NCBI GenBank assembly: GCA_934574095.1
Contig: CAKTMW010000010.1
Location: forward strand, 1-49,197
Origin: an uncultured Oscillospiraceae bacterium
GTDB lineage: Bacteria > Bacillota > Clostridia > Oscillospirales > Oscillospiraceae
Reading direction: 5' to 3'
DNA: 49,197 nucleotides
The position numbers and the translations under genes are program-made. Positions 1 through 8,129 of the stretch are shown here, in pieces (the first letter of the stretch is position 1; each line of letters begins with the position of its first letter). The notes beneath the pieces were generated by a model. That model saw only the letters and a program-made list of their open reading frames with translations, made no database searches and was not told where the DNA came from.

Positions 1-207
1 GAACTATTGTATTCGATTATTTGAAAGGGCGAATATGATGTTCCTATTTTCAACTATGAAAGCAAATGTGAGCCGTTTTGTTAACCGTGCGCGGTGGTAG
101 TGACACAACCCCTATCTCGTAAGCGCAGAAATCCCCGTGCGCCGAGCGTGAGAAATGCAACATGGGCAGATCGAAAAGAGTGTTGCGCAGTCTAGCGGGG
201 CCGCGAC

Positions 208-255
208 GCCGGAGGAAGCGGACGCACGCCACAGACGTGCATCCGCTTTCTCCGG
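208..255. repeat. Long hairpin repeat, copy 1
   Basis: A near-perfect inverted repeat of about 21 bp per arm opens with GCCGGAGGAAGCGGACGCAC and closes with the complementary arm ending CTCCGGC. The loop is about six bases and the arms have two mismatches. The same left arm recurs at 678. It could be a structured RNA, a protein-binding site or a dispersed repeat. No T-tract follows, so it is not a standard terminator. Confidence 0.75.
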
Positions 256-318
256 CTGTTCTTTCGGCGGCGATTTCGCCGGCAGCACAAAGCCGCACTG
301 TGGCCGAGGGAGGGAAGC

Positions 319-366
319 CCCCTGTTTCGGCGTGTGGGCCGCTGTGTGTGATCCTTTGAGTGTACC
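319..366. repeat. Cassette repeat, copy a
   Basis: This diverged copy carries the pattern CCCTGTTT, then CGTGTGGGCC, GCTGTGTGTG and ATCCTTTGAG. It aligns with 441-510 and 757-830, which share CCCCTTGTTTGCC, a TTGTGAG core, a CTGTGTG core and a purine-rich tail. It is the most diverged of the three copies. Confidence 0.55.
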
Positions 367-440
367 CGCTTTCGCCCGTGAAAGCAAACGTAAGTGCACA
401 TCTGACTCCTCCGGCTTGCTATATTGCCTAGCACCCCTGC

Positions 441-510
441 ACAAAAGTACCCCTTGTTTGCCCTTGTGAGCCACTGTGTGCGATTCTTTGGGGGAGGGTA
501 GCATCCCTGC
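441..510. repeat. Cassette repeat, copy b
   Basis: This copy reads ACAAAAGTACCCCTTGTTTG, then CCCTTGTGAGCCACTGTGTG, then a G-rich tail and GCATCCCTGC. It matches copy c at 757-830 closely. It is preceded at about 396-415 by what looks like only the right half of the hairpin repeat (GTGCACATCTGACTCCTCCGG). Confidence 0.65.
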
Positions 511-677
511 TCTCATACGAGATTTCCAAGTCGTTTTTGGGCGGGTTTGCGGAAGAGTATGTGTCCACCCGTTGCTACACGAATGTTTCCATGTTTGGGA
601 CAGACTGCATGGCGGGGCAAAAATGACCACGCTGTAACCAAAGAAGAATAGACTCCGCAGCCCTGCGGGGCCGCGAC

Positions 678-728
678 GCCGGAGGAAGCGGACGCACGCT
701 GTAAACGCGCACATCCGCTTCCTCCGGC
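678..728. repeat. Long hairpin repeat, copy 2
   Basis: The left arm is identical to that at 208 and is preceded by the same bases (GCGGGGCCGCGAC). The right arm ends CCGCTTCCTCCGGC. The spacing from copy 1 is 470 bp, and the cassette repeats follow each copy, so hairpin and cassettes behave as one composite unit. Confidence 0.75.
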
Positions 729-756
729 TTGTTGTGTTACCCCACAAGACCCCCGC

Positions 757-830
757 ACAGAAAAGTACCCCTTGTTTGCCATTGTGAGCTGCTGTGTGGC
801 CTCCTTCAGGAGAGGGCAGCATCCCCGGCC
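757..830. repeat. Cassette repeat, copy c
   Basis: This copy contains AGAAAAGTACCCCTTGTTTG, then CCATTGTGAGCTGCTGTGTG and a tail ending GCATCCCCGGCC. With copies a and b it forms a degenerate family whose order after the hairpin is conserved. Confidence 0.65.
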
Positions 831-905
831 CCAGAGAGGGATTTCGGGCCGGTTTCGGGCGAATTTGAGCAAACTTCCGGTGTGCCGAAAAAGGGGCAGG
901 AGAAA

Positions 906-933
906 GGCATTGGCGCTTTTCCGCGCCAATGCC
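906..933. repeat. Perfect 11-bp inverted repeat
   Basis: GGCATTGGCGC and GCGCCAATGCC flank the six-base loop TTTTCC. The stem is perfect and GC-rich. No T-tract follows on either strand, so it is a stable hairpin of unknown role within the non-coding stretch. Confidence 0.7.
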
Positions 934-1274
934 CATTCACAGCAGCCCGCAGTGCGAGCTGCCACAAGGGTTTGCGGGTTTTGGAAATTGACGCTTTTTT
1001 CAAGGTTCCCGGAACTGTTTGACGCTAAATTTGAGAAAAGTTGCCGCAAAGCCCCGTGTCACAACGGTTTGCGGCGGCGCTTTGATATAAAATCGTCACG
1101 TTTTGTACAGCGACAGTCAATAAAATTCTTCTGTGGCAGCTCAGATATTGGTACGCCTTAAACAAAGATAAGCTGGAACCGCAAATTGATAACTTTCTGA
1201 TAATACTGTGGCTATCCGGTAGCTTTCCTCTGATCTTTACGGTATTGTGTACCGTTACAAAGGAGGTAGGTTTT

Positions 1275-2426
1275 ATGCCAAAACGACGAGCAAACGGAGA
1301 GGGCAATATCCGCAAACGCAAAGACGGTCGCTGGGAAGGACGCTATACCGTCGGCCACGATCCCGAAACCGGCAAGGCCATCATTAAGAATGTTCTCGGT
1401 AAGACACAGGCGGAAGTGAAAGAGAAACTAAAGGCCGCCATCGAGGAAAATGTGGGCATCGACTATGGCAAGGCGAAAAGCTTCACAGTCGGCAGCTGGC
1501 TGGAGGTCTGGATGGAGAACTACGCGAAAGTAAAACTCAGACCGTCCACCTTCAAAACCTCGCAAGGCTTTCTGAAAAACCACATCAAGCCGCAGATCGG
1601 CAGCATCCCGCTGGCAGACCTGACCTCTCTGGACTTGCAGCGGTTCTACAAACACCTGCTGGAAGGCGGGCGCGTAGACCGCATTGAGGCCAAGAAAAAG
1701 CCAAAAGGGTTAGCGCCCAAGACGGTGCGAAACATCCACCAAATGATCGGCTCGGCGTACAACCTCGCCATCGAACAGAAGCTGGCGAGCAAGAATCCGA
1801 CGCAGGGCTGCGCCTTACCGAAAGTCGAGCACAAGGAGATGAAAACGTTGACCGCCGACCAGCTGAGTGCATTCTTCCGCGAAGCCAAGGAGACCGGAGT
1901 GTACGAGCTCTACTACCTTGACCTCGCCACCGGTCTGCGCCGCGGGGAGCTGCTGGGCCTGAAATGGACAGACGTAGACTTCGACCGCGGCGTACTGAAA
2001 ATCCAACGAGCTATCTCAAGACAGAACGGCAGGGTAGAGGAGGCCCCACTAAAAACGAAAAACGCCTACCGCACCCTGCCACTGTCGGCAGATGCAATAG
2101 ACGTACTGAAAATGCAAAAGAGCAAGGTTGGTGGCAGCGAGTGGGTATTCCCATCGCCCACAGGCGGTCTTATGTCGCCGGACAGCGTCCTGCATATGCT
2201 GCAAAGGGTGCTGAAACGGGCAGGACTGCCCCGCATACGCTTCCATGACCTGAGACACACCTTCGCAACCATGGCGCTCCAGAACGGCGTGGACGTAAAA
2301 ACCGTGTCCTCGATGCTGGGTCACTACTCCGCAGGCTTTACGCTGGACACCTACGCCCACGTCACCACTGACGCCCAGCTCAAAGCGGCGCAAACAATGG
2401 GCAATATCCTCTCCCGTGCGGTATAG
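1275..2426 (+). CDS. int: Tyrosine site-specific integrase
   Basis: This 383-residue phage or ICE-type tyrosine recombinase catalyses integration and excision of a mobile element. The N-terminus (about 1-60) resembles an arm-binding domain, with GNIRKRKDGRWEGRY. A SAM-like core-binding domain follows (about 65-180), then the catalytic domain. The catalytic set looks complete: Arg222 in TGLRRGE, Lys260, the HDLR box His324/Arg327, His350 in LGH and nucleophile Tyr360. The ATG at 1275 is chosen over an upstream in-frame start because AGGAGGT lies just before it. The gene reads towards the 3' end of a tRNA-Arg gene 118 bp away, the usual place for such an integrase beside its attachment site. 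No excisionase or other element gene lies in the window to its left, so the element either extends off the left edge or is a remnant. Confidence 0.93.
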   Translation: MPKRRANGEGNIRKRKDGRWEGRYTVGHDPETGKAIIKNVLGKTQAEVKEKLKAAIEENVGIDYGKAKSFTVGSWLEVWMENYAKVKLRPSTFKTSQGFLKNHIKPQIGSIPLADLTSLDLQRFYKHLLEGGRVDRIEAKKKPKGLAPKTVRNIHQMIGSAYNLAIEQKLASKNPTQGCALPKVEHKEMKTLTADQLSAFFREAKETGVYELYYLDLATGLRRGELLGLKWTDVDFDRGVLKIQRAISRQNGRVEEAPLKTKNAYRTLPLSADAIDVLKMQKSKVGGSEWVFPSPTGGLMSPDSVLHMLQRVLKRAGLPRIRFHDLRHTFATMALQNGVDVKTVSSMLGHYSAGFTLDTYAHVTTDAQLKAAQTMGNILSRAV

Positions 2427-2511
2427 ACCTTTCCGCTATCCGCTCCCGTTGGGGTCAGCGTTTGGGTCAGGAAAAAGCAAGACCATAAAAACGGAACTTA
2501 TGAAAAGCAAA

Positions 2512-2543
2512 AGTCCTCGAAATCAGACGATTTCGAGGGCTTT
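2512..2543 (-). terminator. Terminator after tRNA-Arg, shared with integrase
   Basis: CCTCGAAAT and ATTTCGAGG form a hairpin with a six-base loop. T-runs lie on the tRNA-distal side (minus strand), and AGGGCTTTT follows the hairpin on the plus strand. It lies directly after the CCA end of the tRNA and can serve both converging transcripts. Confidence 0.75.
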
Positions 2544-2620
2544 TGGCACGCCGTGAGGGATTCGAACCCCCGGCCTTCTGGTCCGTAGCCAGACGCTCTA
2601 TCCAGCTGAGCTAACGGCGC
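2544..2620 (-). tRNA. tRNA-Arg (anticodon ACG), CCA encoded
   Basis: The minus strand folds into a full cloverleaf. The acceptor stem pairs GCGCCGT with ACGGCGT. The D arm is GCTC/GAGC, the anticodon stem TCTGG/CCAGA encloses the loop CTACGGA with anticodon ACG, and the T arm has loop TTCGAAT. The 3' CCA is encoded, giving 77 bases. The ACG anticodon would read CGN arginine codons after wobble deamination to inosine. The gene is probably the attachment site for the neighbouring integrase. Confidence 0.96.
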
Positions 2621-2643
2621 ATATCTTTCCGAACGACTTGTAA

Positions 2644-2672
2644 ATCATAGCATATCTTTTTCAAAAAAGCAA
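2644..2672 (-). promoter_or_regulatory. Promoter of tRNA-Arg
   Basis: On the minus strand, TTGCTT is followed by a 17-base spacer and TATGAT, ending 23 bases before the tRNA 5' end. Confidence 0.6.
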
Positions 2673-2704
2673 GAGGTTTTTTTGGATTTTTTGATTTTTT
2701 TTGG

Positions 2705-2733
2705 TTGTCAAGTGCGGACATTTGTGGTATCGT
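2705..2733 (+). promoter_or_regulatory. Possible promoter of the DivIVA-like gene
   Basis: TTGTCA, a 17-base spacer and TATCGT, with a TG one base upstream of the -10. The -10 is a weak match. Confidence 0.4.
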
Positions 2734-2775
2734 TAAATAAAGTAACGAAGAAATTCATCTGCGGAGGAAAAAAGA

Positions 2776-3411
2776 ATGAGCGCGAACTTCAAAACATGCA
2801 TGTTCGGTGGTTTTGACCGCAAGGATGTCATCAATTATATTGAGAAATCCGCTAAGGAAGCCAAGGAGCGGATCGAGGCGCTGGAGAACGAAAATAACGA
2901 GCTGCGCGGCAGCAAAGAGCGAATCGAGCAAGCGCTTCGCGCCCTGCATGCCCAAGCCAAGCAGCAGAGGGAAGAGGAGCAGGGACAGGAATCCGTGCAG
3001 CAGCAGTTGGCCGACGCTCACGCGAAGCTGAAGAAGCTGGCGGAGGAGACGGAAGCGCTGCGCGATGAGAACCAGCGTTTGTGCGCCGAGATGGAGACCT
3101 TGCGCGGCGAGAGCGAGCAGCTGCGGACGGCGGCCAATGACTATATGAGTCTGAAGGAGCATATCGCGGACATCGAGATCAACGCCCACCGCCGCACAGA
3201 GGAGTTCCGGGCCGAGGCCATTGAGAAGCTGCGCCAGAGCGTCAACGCCCAGCGGACGTGGTGCCAGGCCCAGCGGGGACAGTATGCCGCCATGAATGAG
3301 AAGATGCTTCAGGAACTGCGCCGTGCGCGGGAAGTGCTGGAGATGAATGACCTCTCCGGCTTCGATACCATGATGGATAGCCTGCAAAGCATTGAGGATT
3401 CTTTGAACTGA
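2776..3411 (+). CDS. DivIVA-like coiled-coil protein
   Basis: This 211-residue cytoplasmic protein starts with a short DivIVA-type N-terminus (GGFDRKDVINYIE, about residues 11-23). The rest, from about 24 to 200, is charged, heptad-rich coiled coil with many Glu, Lys, Gln and Arg. DivIVA relatives bind curved membrane at septa and poles in Gram-positive bacteria and recruit division or sporulation partners. Which of these applies here cannot be told. GGAGGA precedes the ATG. It appears to be a single-gene unit, with its own weak promoter and a strong hairpin just after the stop. The family assignment rests on the first 25 residues and the coiled coil. Confidence 0.7.
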   Translation: MSANFKTCMFGGFDRKDVINYIEKSAKEAKERIEALENENNELRGSKERIEQALRALHAQAKQQREEEQGQESVQQQLADAHAKLKKLAEETEALRDENQRLCAEMETLRGESEQLRTAANDYMSLKEHIADIEINAHRRTEEFRAEAIEKLRQSVNAQRTWCQAQRGQYAAMNEKMLQELRRAREVLEMNDLSGFDTMMDSLQSIEDSLN

Positions 3412-3425
3412 ACGCTGCCGGATAG

Positions 3426-3460
3426 AAAGCCACCATTACGCAATGCGTAATGGTGGCTTT
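3426..3460. terminator. Bidirectional terminator between the DivIVA-like gene and asnA
   Basis: AAAGCCACCATTACGCA and its perfect complement form a 17-bp stem, with T-runs on both strands. It ends the DivIVA-like transcript on the plus strand and asnA on the minus strand. Confidence 0.85.
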
Positions 3461-3470
3461 GTCATATACG

Positions 3471-4481
3471 TTACAGCAACATGATACCGGCGTCGGCGCA
3501 AGCTTTTTCGGTATCCTTATCCCAAAGGCTGGCCTGGACCTCGCCGATATGGCAGGTGCCAATCATAATCATGCACAGGCGGGACTGGCCGATACCGCCG
3601 CCGATGGTCAGGGGCAGCTCGCCGTTCAGCAGCATCTTGTGGAAGGGCAGCTTACGGCGGTCATTGCAGCCGCGGGCATTCAGCTGATAGTCCATGGCGG
3701 CTTCGTCTACACGGATGCCCATGGAGGAAATCTCGAAGGAACTGTCCAGAATGGGGTTATACAGCAGAATATCACCGTTGAGGGACCAGTCGTCATAGTC
3801 GGGAGCACGGCCGTCATGAGGCTTGCCGGAGCGCTTCAGGTTATCACCGATCTGCATCAGGAACACGGTGTGATGTTCGCGGCAGATGGCGTGTTCACGC
3901 TCCTTGGGGGTCAGGTCGGGCCAGCGGTCCTCCAGCTCCTGAGTGGTGACAAAGTAGACCTCACGGTCCAGCTTGGTATGCAGGCTGGGGAACGCGATCT
4001 GCAAAGCGTCGTTGGTCTCCACCACTGCACCCACGATGGCGCGGACGGTCTGCTTCAGAAAGTTGACGTTGCGATCCTCGCGGGAGATGACCTTTTCCCA
4101 GTCCCACTGATCCACGTAGACGGAGTGGAGGTTATCCACTTCCTCGTCGCGGCGGATGGCGTTCATATCGGTGAACAAGCCCTTGCCCACGTTGAATTCA
4201 TAGCGCTTCAGCGCCAGACGCTTCCACTTGGCCAGAGAATGCACCACCTGACCGTTGGCGGCCACATCGGGGATATCAAAGGTAACAGGGCGCTCCACAC
4301 CGTTCAGGTTATCATTCAAACCGGAGTCCTCACGGACAAACAGGGGAGCAGAAACGCGGCGCAGATTCAGCGCCTGTCCCAGATTGACCTGGAAGTTGCT
4401 CTTGATGAACTCGATGGCGCGCTGCATCTCGTAGACAGACAGCGGCGTTTTGTAACCGGCGGGAATGAATACCTTACTCAT
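3471..4481 (-). CDS. asnA: Aspartate--ammonia ligase (asparagine synthetase A)
   Basis: This 336-residue cytoplasmic enzyme makes asparagine from aspartate, ammonia and ATP. The length is close to the family norm of about 330. Recognisable stretches include the start MSKVFIPAGYK, VSAPLFVREDSGLNDNLNG, LHSVYVDQWDWEKVI and the C-terminal LTIGGGIGQSR, the class II synthetase-like ATP-binding end of AsnA. It is monocistronic, with a good promoter 36 bases upstream of the start and a hairpin after the stop. AsnA uses free ammonia rather than glutamine, which suits an ammonia-rich gut. No T-box or other leader structure is visible; the leader is only about 30 bases. Confidence 0.96.
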   Translation of the reverse strand: MSKVFIPAGYKTPLSVYEMQRAIEFIKSNFQVNLGQALNLRRVSAPLFVREDSGLNDNLNGVERPVTFDIPDVAANGQVVHSLAKWKRLALKRYEFNVGKGLFTDMNAIRRDEEVDNLHSVYVDQWDWEKVISREDRNVNFLKQTVRAIVGAVVETNDALQIAFPSLHTKLDREVYFVTTQELEDRWPDLTPKEREHAICREHHTVFLMQIGDNLKRSGKPHDGRAPDYDDWSLNGDILLYNPILDSSFEISSMGIRVDEAAMDYQLNARGCNDRRKLPFHKMLLNGELPLTIGGGIGQSRLCMIMIGTCHIGEVQASLWDKDTEKACADAGIMLL

Positions 4482-4516
4482 GCCTTAGCACCTCTTTCAA
4501 TAAAAATATGCATCTT

Positions 4517-4545
4517 ATTATAATAAAGCATAGGTCTGTTGGCAA
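4517..4545 (-). promoter_or_regulatory. Promoter of asnA
   Basis: On the minus strand, TTGCCA, 17 bases, then TATAAT. It leaves a short leader ending in AGAGGTG before the ATG. Confidence 0.8.
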
Positions 4546-4571
4546 GAGAAAATTTTCCTAAATCTAATGAA

Positions 4572-4606
4572 AAAAATTGCCGCATCCTTGTGGATGCGGC
4601 AATTTT
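4572..4606 (-). terminator. Terminator after the aminotransferase gene
   Basis: The hairpin ATTGCCGCATCC/GGATGCGGCAAT with a four-base loop is followed on the minus strand by a run of T. Confidence 0.85.
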
Positions 4607-4619
4607 TGAAAGATATTGC

Positions 4620-5810
4620 TTACTTATAGGACTCGATCATGGCCTTGAAGGCGGGCAGGCTGCGGCGGATCATGTCATTGGACACGCAGTAGCTCAGGCG
4701 GAAGAAGCCGGGGCAGCCGAAGCCGTCAGCGGGCACCACCAGCAGGTTGTGGCCCAGCTTGGCCTTCTCGGAGAAGGCGTTGGCGTCGCCGTTGGGAGCC
4801 TTGACGAACAGGTAGAAGGCGCCGTCGGGCTTGGCGCACTCATAGCCCATCTCGGTCAGGCTGTTGTACAGCAGGTTGCGGTTCTCATCGTAAGCCACCA
4901 GGTCGGGGCGCTCCTCGGCGCAGTACTCGATGACCTTCTGCATCAGAGTGGGAGGGCAGACGTGACCCATGATACGGGCGGCACCGGCGATGGCGGCGTA
5001 TACGTCATGGCTGTCATCGGCGAAGCCGGGGACGTACACGTAGCCGATACGCTCACCGGGCAGGGACAGGGACTTGGAGTAGGAATAGCACACGATGGTG
5101 TTCTTGTACAGGCAGGGAATGAAGGGAACCTTCACGCCGCCGTATACCAGCTCACGGTAAGGCTCGTCAGCGATGATGTAGATGGGATGGCCGTACTCGG
5201 CGCTCTTGCGCTCCAGCAGGGCGGCCAGGCCCTTCAGGGTCTCCTCGGTGTACACAACGCCGGAGGGGTTGTTGGGGGAGTTGACAATGATGGCCTGGGT
5301 GTGCTTGGTGATGCGCTTCTCCACCTCGTCCAGATGGATCTGGAAGGCCTTGGTGTCAGCGGGAACGACCACCAGCTTGCCGCCGTTGGCGTTGACGAAG
5401 GGACGGTACTCAGGGAAGAAGGGGGCGATGGCCATGATTTCGGTATCAGCGTCCACGATCAGGGCCTTGATGATGGAGATCAGAGCGGGGGCGGCGCCGC
5501 AGGTGAAGAACAGCTCGCTGGCCTTCACGTCCAGGCCGAAGCGGGCGGCCAGGTCCTTGGCGACGGCAGCGCGGGCCTCTTCAAAACCGGGAGCCATAGA
5601 GTAGCCGTGCAGTTTGATGGAGTCGGTCTCGTCCACGATCTTCTTGATGGACTCGTTGACCTTCTTGGGGGCGGGGATGCTGGGATTGCCCAGAGAGTAG
5701 TCATACACATTCTCAGGGCCGACGACCTTGGCCTGTTCCAGACCATAGGCGAACAGCTGACGAATGACGGAGGGGGCGGTTCCCAGAGTGTAATATTCCT
5801 GATTGACCAT
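4620..5810 (-). CDS. PLP-dependent aminotransferase, class I/II
   Basis: This 396-residue fold-type I aminotransferase resembles the AspC/aromatic group. The PLP lysine lies in SYSKSLSLPGERIGY (about residue 239). NSPNNPSG and ADEPYRE carry the conserved Asn and Asp that position the cofactor, and FRLSYC near the C-terminus has the substrate-carboxylate Arg. Known relatives transfer amino groups between aspartate, aromatic or branched amino acids and 2-oxoglutarate; the exact substrate cannot be read from sequence. It is transcribed alone, with a strong promoter, a leader of about 65 bases and its own terminator. Confidence 0.9.
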   Translation of the reverse strand: MVNQEYYTLGTAPSVIRQLFAYGLEQAKVVGPENVYDYSLGNPSIPAPKKVNESIKKIVDETDSIKLHGYSMAPGFEEARAAVAKDLAARFGLDVKASELFFTCGAAPALISIIKALIVDADTEIMAIAPFFPEYRPFVNANGGKLVVVPADTKAFQIHLDEVEKRITKHTQAIIVNSPNNPSGVVYTEETLKGLAALLERKSAEYGHPIYIIADEPYRELVYGGVKVPFIPCLYKNTIVCYSYSKSLSLPGERIGYVYVPGFADDSHDVYAAIAGAARIMGHVCPPTLMQKVIEYCAEERPDLVAYDENRNLLYNSLTEMGYECAKPDGAFYLFVKAPNGDANAFSEKAKLGHNLLVVPADGFGCPGFFRLSYCVSNDMIRRSLPAFKAMIESYK

Positions 5811-5880
5811 GATAACAGCTCCTATTCTTGTTTTCCTTATTTTTACGCATACGGCTCAAACGCATGCATGACCAACTATT

Positions 5881-5909
5881 ACTATACGAGTGTTTTTCTT
5901 GATTGTCAA
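5881..5909 (-). promoter_or_regulatory. Promoter of the aminotransferase gene
   Basis: On the minus strand, TTGACA, 17 bases, then TATAGT, about 70 bases before the start codon. Confidence 0.8.
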
Positions 5910-5971
5910 GTATTTATCAAAGAAAAGGAAAAATGACGAAAAAATTTATGCAAACGAAACAATGAACAGCC

Positions 5972-6886
5972 TCAGTTCAGCTCCATCCGCTGGGCCAGTA
6001 CGCTGCCGGCGGCGATGGAAGCCAGCTTGGACTCAGCGCTGTCGGCGCGGGACACCAGCACGATAGGCACCTTGGCGCCTAGGATGATACCGGCGTTCTT
6101 GGCGTTGCCGAACAGGGAAGCGGCCTTGCCGATGCCGTTGCCCACCTCATAGTTGGGTACCAGCAGAATGTCGGCGTCGCCCGCGCCGGGAGCGGTGTAG
6201 TGCTTGTGGTGGCAGGCCTCTTTACTGACGGCCAGGTCCAGAGCCACGGGGCCGCACACGTTCATGTTGTACTTGCTCCAGCGCTCGGTCATGTGGGCCA
6301 GGGCGTCGGCGTCCACGGTGGACTGAATCTTGGGGTTCACCACCTCCGCGCCGCAGATGCAGGCGGCGTTGATGCTCTCATAGCCCAGCGCATGCAGCAC
6401 CATGGCGGCATTCTCCAGAATCTCAGCCTTCTTGTCCAGATCGGGGAAGGTGTTGACGCCGCCGTCGGTGAGGATCACCATCTTGCCGTAGGCGGGAATT
6501 TCATAGAACATACAGTGGGTGGTGAGATGGCTGGTGCGCAGACCGCATTCCTCATTAAATACAGCGCGCATCAGATCGGCGGTGCCCAGAATACCCTTCA
6601 TCAGGAAATTGGCCTTGCCCTCGGCGCACAGGGCCACAGCCTTGGCGGCGCAGTCGGTATCGCTGTCACCGGCGACGATCTCGTAATCGGCGGGATTCTC
6701 GCCCAGACCGGCCAGCATATCCTTGATCTCGTCCACGTGACCCACCAGAATGGGAGTGGCGATGCCCTCCTTGCGGGCTTCCACCACTGCCTCGATGACG
6801 GGCTGGTCATGCGCGGCGGCCACGGCGATAACGCCGGTCTTACCGCCCTTGGCGGCCTCTAAGATGCCATTTATCGTATTTATCAT
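5972..6886 (-). CDS. ptb: Phosphate butyryltransferase family enzyme
   Basis: This 304-residue enzyme belongs to the phosphate acetyl/butyryltransferase family, which exchanges CoA for phosphate on acyl-CoA to make acyl phosphates. Family features include the N-terminal IAVAAAHDQPVIEAV, PILVGH, FLMKGI, LTDGGVNTFPDL and PNYEVGNGIGKA. The length of about 300, without the extra Pta N-terminal domains, favours Ptb over a long Pta. A buk kinase partner often neighbours ptb in butyrate producers, but none is in the window, so butyrate output is only an inference. It has its own promoter and an AGGAGGA ribosome site. No clear hairpin follows. Confidence 0.88.
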   Translation of the reverse strand: MINTINGILEAAKGGKTGVIAVAAAHDQPVIEAVVEARKEGIATPILVGHVDEIKDMLAGLGENPADYEIVAGDSDTDCAAKAVALCAEGKANFLMKGILGTADLMRAVFNEECGLRTSHLTTHCMFYEIPAYGKMVILTDGGVNTFPDLDKKAEILENAAMVLHALGYESINAACICGAEVVNPKIQSTVDADALAHMTERWSKYNMNVCGPVALDLAVSKEACHHKHYTAPGAGDADILLVPNYEVGNGIGKAASLFGNAKNAGIILGAKVPIVLVSRADSAESKLASIAAGSVLAQRMELN

Positions 6887-6942
6887 GTACGTTTCCTCCT
6901 GAATTTGTGTTAAACTGACGGGGGATCATTGTTACTTTTCAC

Positions 6943-6971
6943 ATTATACATCGGAAACCGGGTATCGTCAA
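6943..6971 (-). promoter_or_regulatory. Promoter of ptb
   Basis: On the minus strand, TTGACG, 17 bases, then TATAAT, giving a leader of about 50 bases that ends in AGGAGGA. Confidence 0.82.
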
Positions 6972-7030
6972 CGATAAACCGAAGGATTCAATGAAATATT
7001 TTGTAAAACTTTGACACGGGAAGAAAATAG

Positions 7031-7059
7031 TTGAAGAAAACAGGAAAGTATGGTATGAT
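7031..7059 (+). promoter_or_regulatory. Promoter of queA
   Basis: TTGAAG, 17 bases, then TATGAT, with an extended TGG before the -10. No preQ1-type riboswitch is visible in the 45-base leader. Confidence 0.65.
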
Positions 7060-7103
7060 AGCAAATTACAAAATACCTTATTTGTTGAGAAATGAGCGAG
7101 TAT

Positions 7104-8129
7104 ATGAAAACACATGATTTCTATTTTGACCTTCCCCAGGAGTTGATTGCCCAGACGCCTATCGAGCGCCGTGATGCATCCCGGCTTCTGGTGCTGGATA
7201 AGACCACCGGCGCTTGGGAGCACCGGCACTTTTTTGACCTGCCGGAGTATCTGTATCCCGGAGACTGCCTGATCCTCAACGATTCCCGTGTACTTCCGGC
7301 GCGGCTGCTGGGCCAGCGTCTGCCGGGCGGCGGCGCCTGCGAGGTGCTGCTGCTGATCGACCGGGGCGAGAAAACATGGGAGTGTCTGGTGCGTCCGGGA
7401 AAGAAACTGCGCAAGGGCGCGAAGCTGTCCTTTGGCGACGGGCAGCTGACCGCCGAGGTTACGGAGGAACTGCCGGGCGGCAACCGGCTGGTGCGGTTCG
7501 ACTATGAGGGCATCTTCCTTGAGGTGCTGGACCGCCTGGGCAAAATGCCCCTGCCGCCTTATATCAAGGAGGAATTGCAGGACCGCGAGCGCTACCAGAC
7601 AGTGTATTCCAAGGTGGTGGGCAGCGCCGCCGCTCCTACGGCGGGCCTGCATTTTACGAAGGAGCTGTTGGAAAAGGTACAGTCCATGGGCGTGGGAATC
7701 GGCTATGTGACGCTGCACGTGGGCCTTGGCACCTTCCGTCCGGTGAAGGAGGACGAGATCACCGAGCATGAGATGCACAGCGAGTACTGCGTGATCCCTC
7801 AGGAGACGGCCGACCTTATCAACCGTACCCGTGCCAATGGCGGCCGCGTCATCTGCGTGGGCACCACCTCCTGCCGCACGGTGGAATCCTGGGCAGGGGA
7901 GGACGGCGCCATGCAGGCCAGCGCCGGATGGACGAATATCTTCATCTATCCCGGCTACCGCTTCAAGGTGACAGACGCCCTCATTACCAACTTCCACCTG
8001 CCGGAATCCACGCTCATCATGCTGGTGTCGGCGCTGGCAGGCCGTGAGCATATCCTGGCGGCGTATCAGGAGGCGGTAAAGGAGAGGTATCGTTTCTTCT
8101 CCTTCGGCGATGCGATGTTTATCCATTGA
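7104..8129 (+). CDS. queA: S-adenosylmethionine:tRNA ribosyltransferase-isomerase
   Basis: QueA transfers the ribosyl part of S-adenosylmethionine to preQ1 in tRNA to form epoxyqueuosine, a late step of queuosine modification at wobble position 34. The family start ([20 protein letters not shown]) and the blocks [41 protein letters not shown] and NFHLPESTL are all present. The start at 7104 gives 341 residues, in line with the family; an in-frame ATG at 7092 would add four residues, and neither has a strong ribosome site. The gene is followed, with one-base overlap, by a small membrane gene and then tgt, the preceding step of the pathway. Confidence 0.95.
   Translation: MKTHDFYFDLPQELIAQTPIERRDASRLLVLDKTTGAWEHRHFFDLPEYLYPGDCLILNDSRVLPARLLGQRLPGGGACEVLLLIDRGEKTWECLVRPGKKLRKGAKLSFGDGQLTAEVTEELPGGNRLVRFDYEGIFLEVLDRLGKMPLPPYIKEELQDRERYQTVYSKVVGSAAAPTAGLHFTKELLEKVQSMGVGIGYVTLHVGLGTFRPVKEDEITEHEMHSEYCVIPQETADLINRTRANGGRVICVGTTSCRTVESWAGEDGAMQASAGWTNIFIYPGYRFKVTDALITNFHLPESTLIMLVSALAGREHILAAYQEAVKERYRFFSFGDAMFIH

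Larger units (their letters stand above)
1..1274. other. Non-coding stretch upstream of the integrase
   Basis: I find no convincing gene here. The longest frame, minus strand 936 to 112, has no ribosome site before its start. It stays open mainly because the underlying DNA repeats read as the same peptide pattern several times. The stretch holds two long hairpins, three copies of a roughly 50 to 70 bp cassette and two further perfect inverted repeats, listed separately. If the adjacent integrase belongs to an integrated element, this would be DNA from that element's end. Confidence 0.6.

Noticed and set aside
112..936. A 274-codon minus-strand open frame in the non-coding repeat region
   Set aside because: It has no ribosome site, is low in normal protein character, and its repeated peptide pattern is explained by DNA repeats and hairpins.
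4482..4516. A T-box leader before asnA
   Set aside because: The promoter leaves only about 30 bases of leader, too short for a T-box.
4539..5936. A 465-codon plus-strand frame opposite the aminotransferase gene
   Set aside because: It is a shadow of GC-rich codons. The minus strand encodes a full PLP aminotransferase with promoter, ribosome site and terminator.
7060..7103. A preQ1 riboswitch before queA
   Set aside because: The leader is only about 45 bases and shows no preQ1-type stem and A-rich tail arrangement.
8126..8128. A TTG start for the small membrane gene
   Set aside because: The adjacent ATG at 8129 gives a normal TGATG overlap with the queA stop and is the better start.
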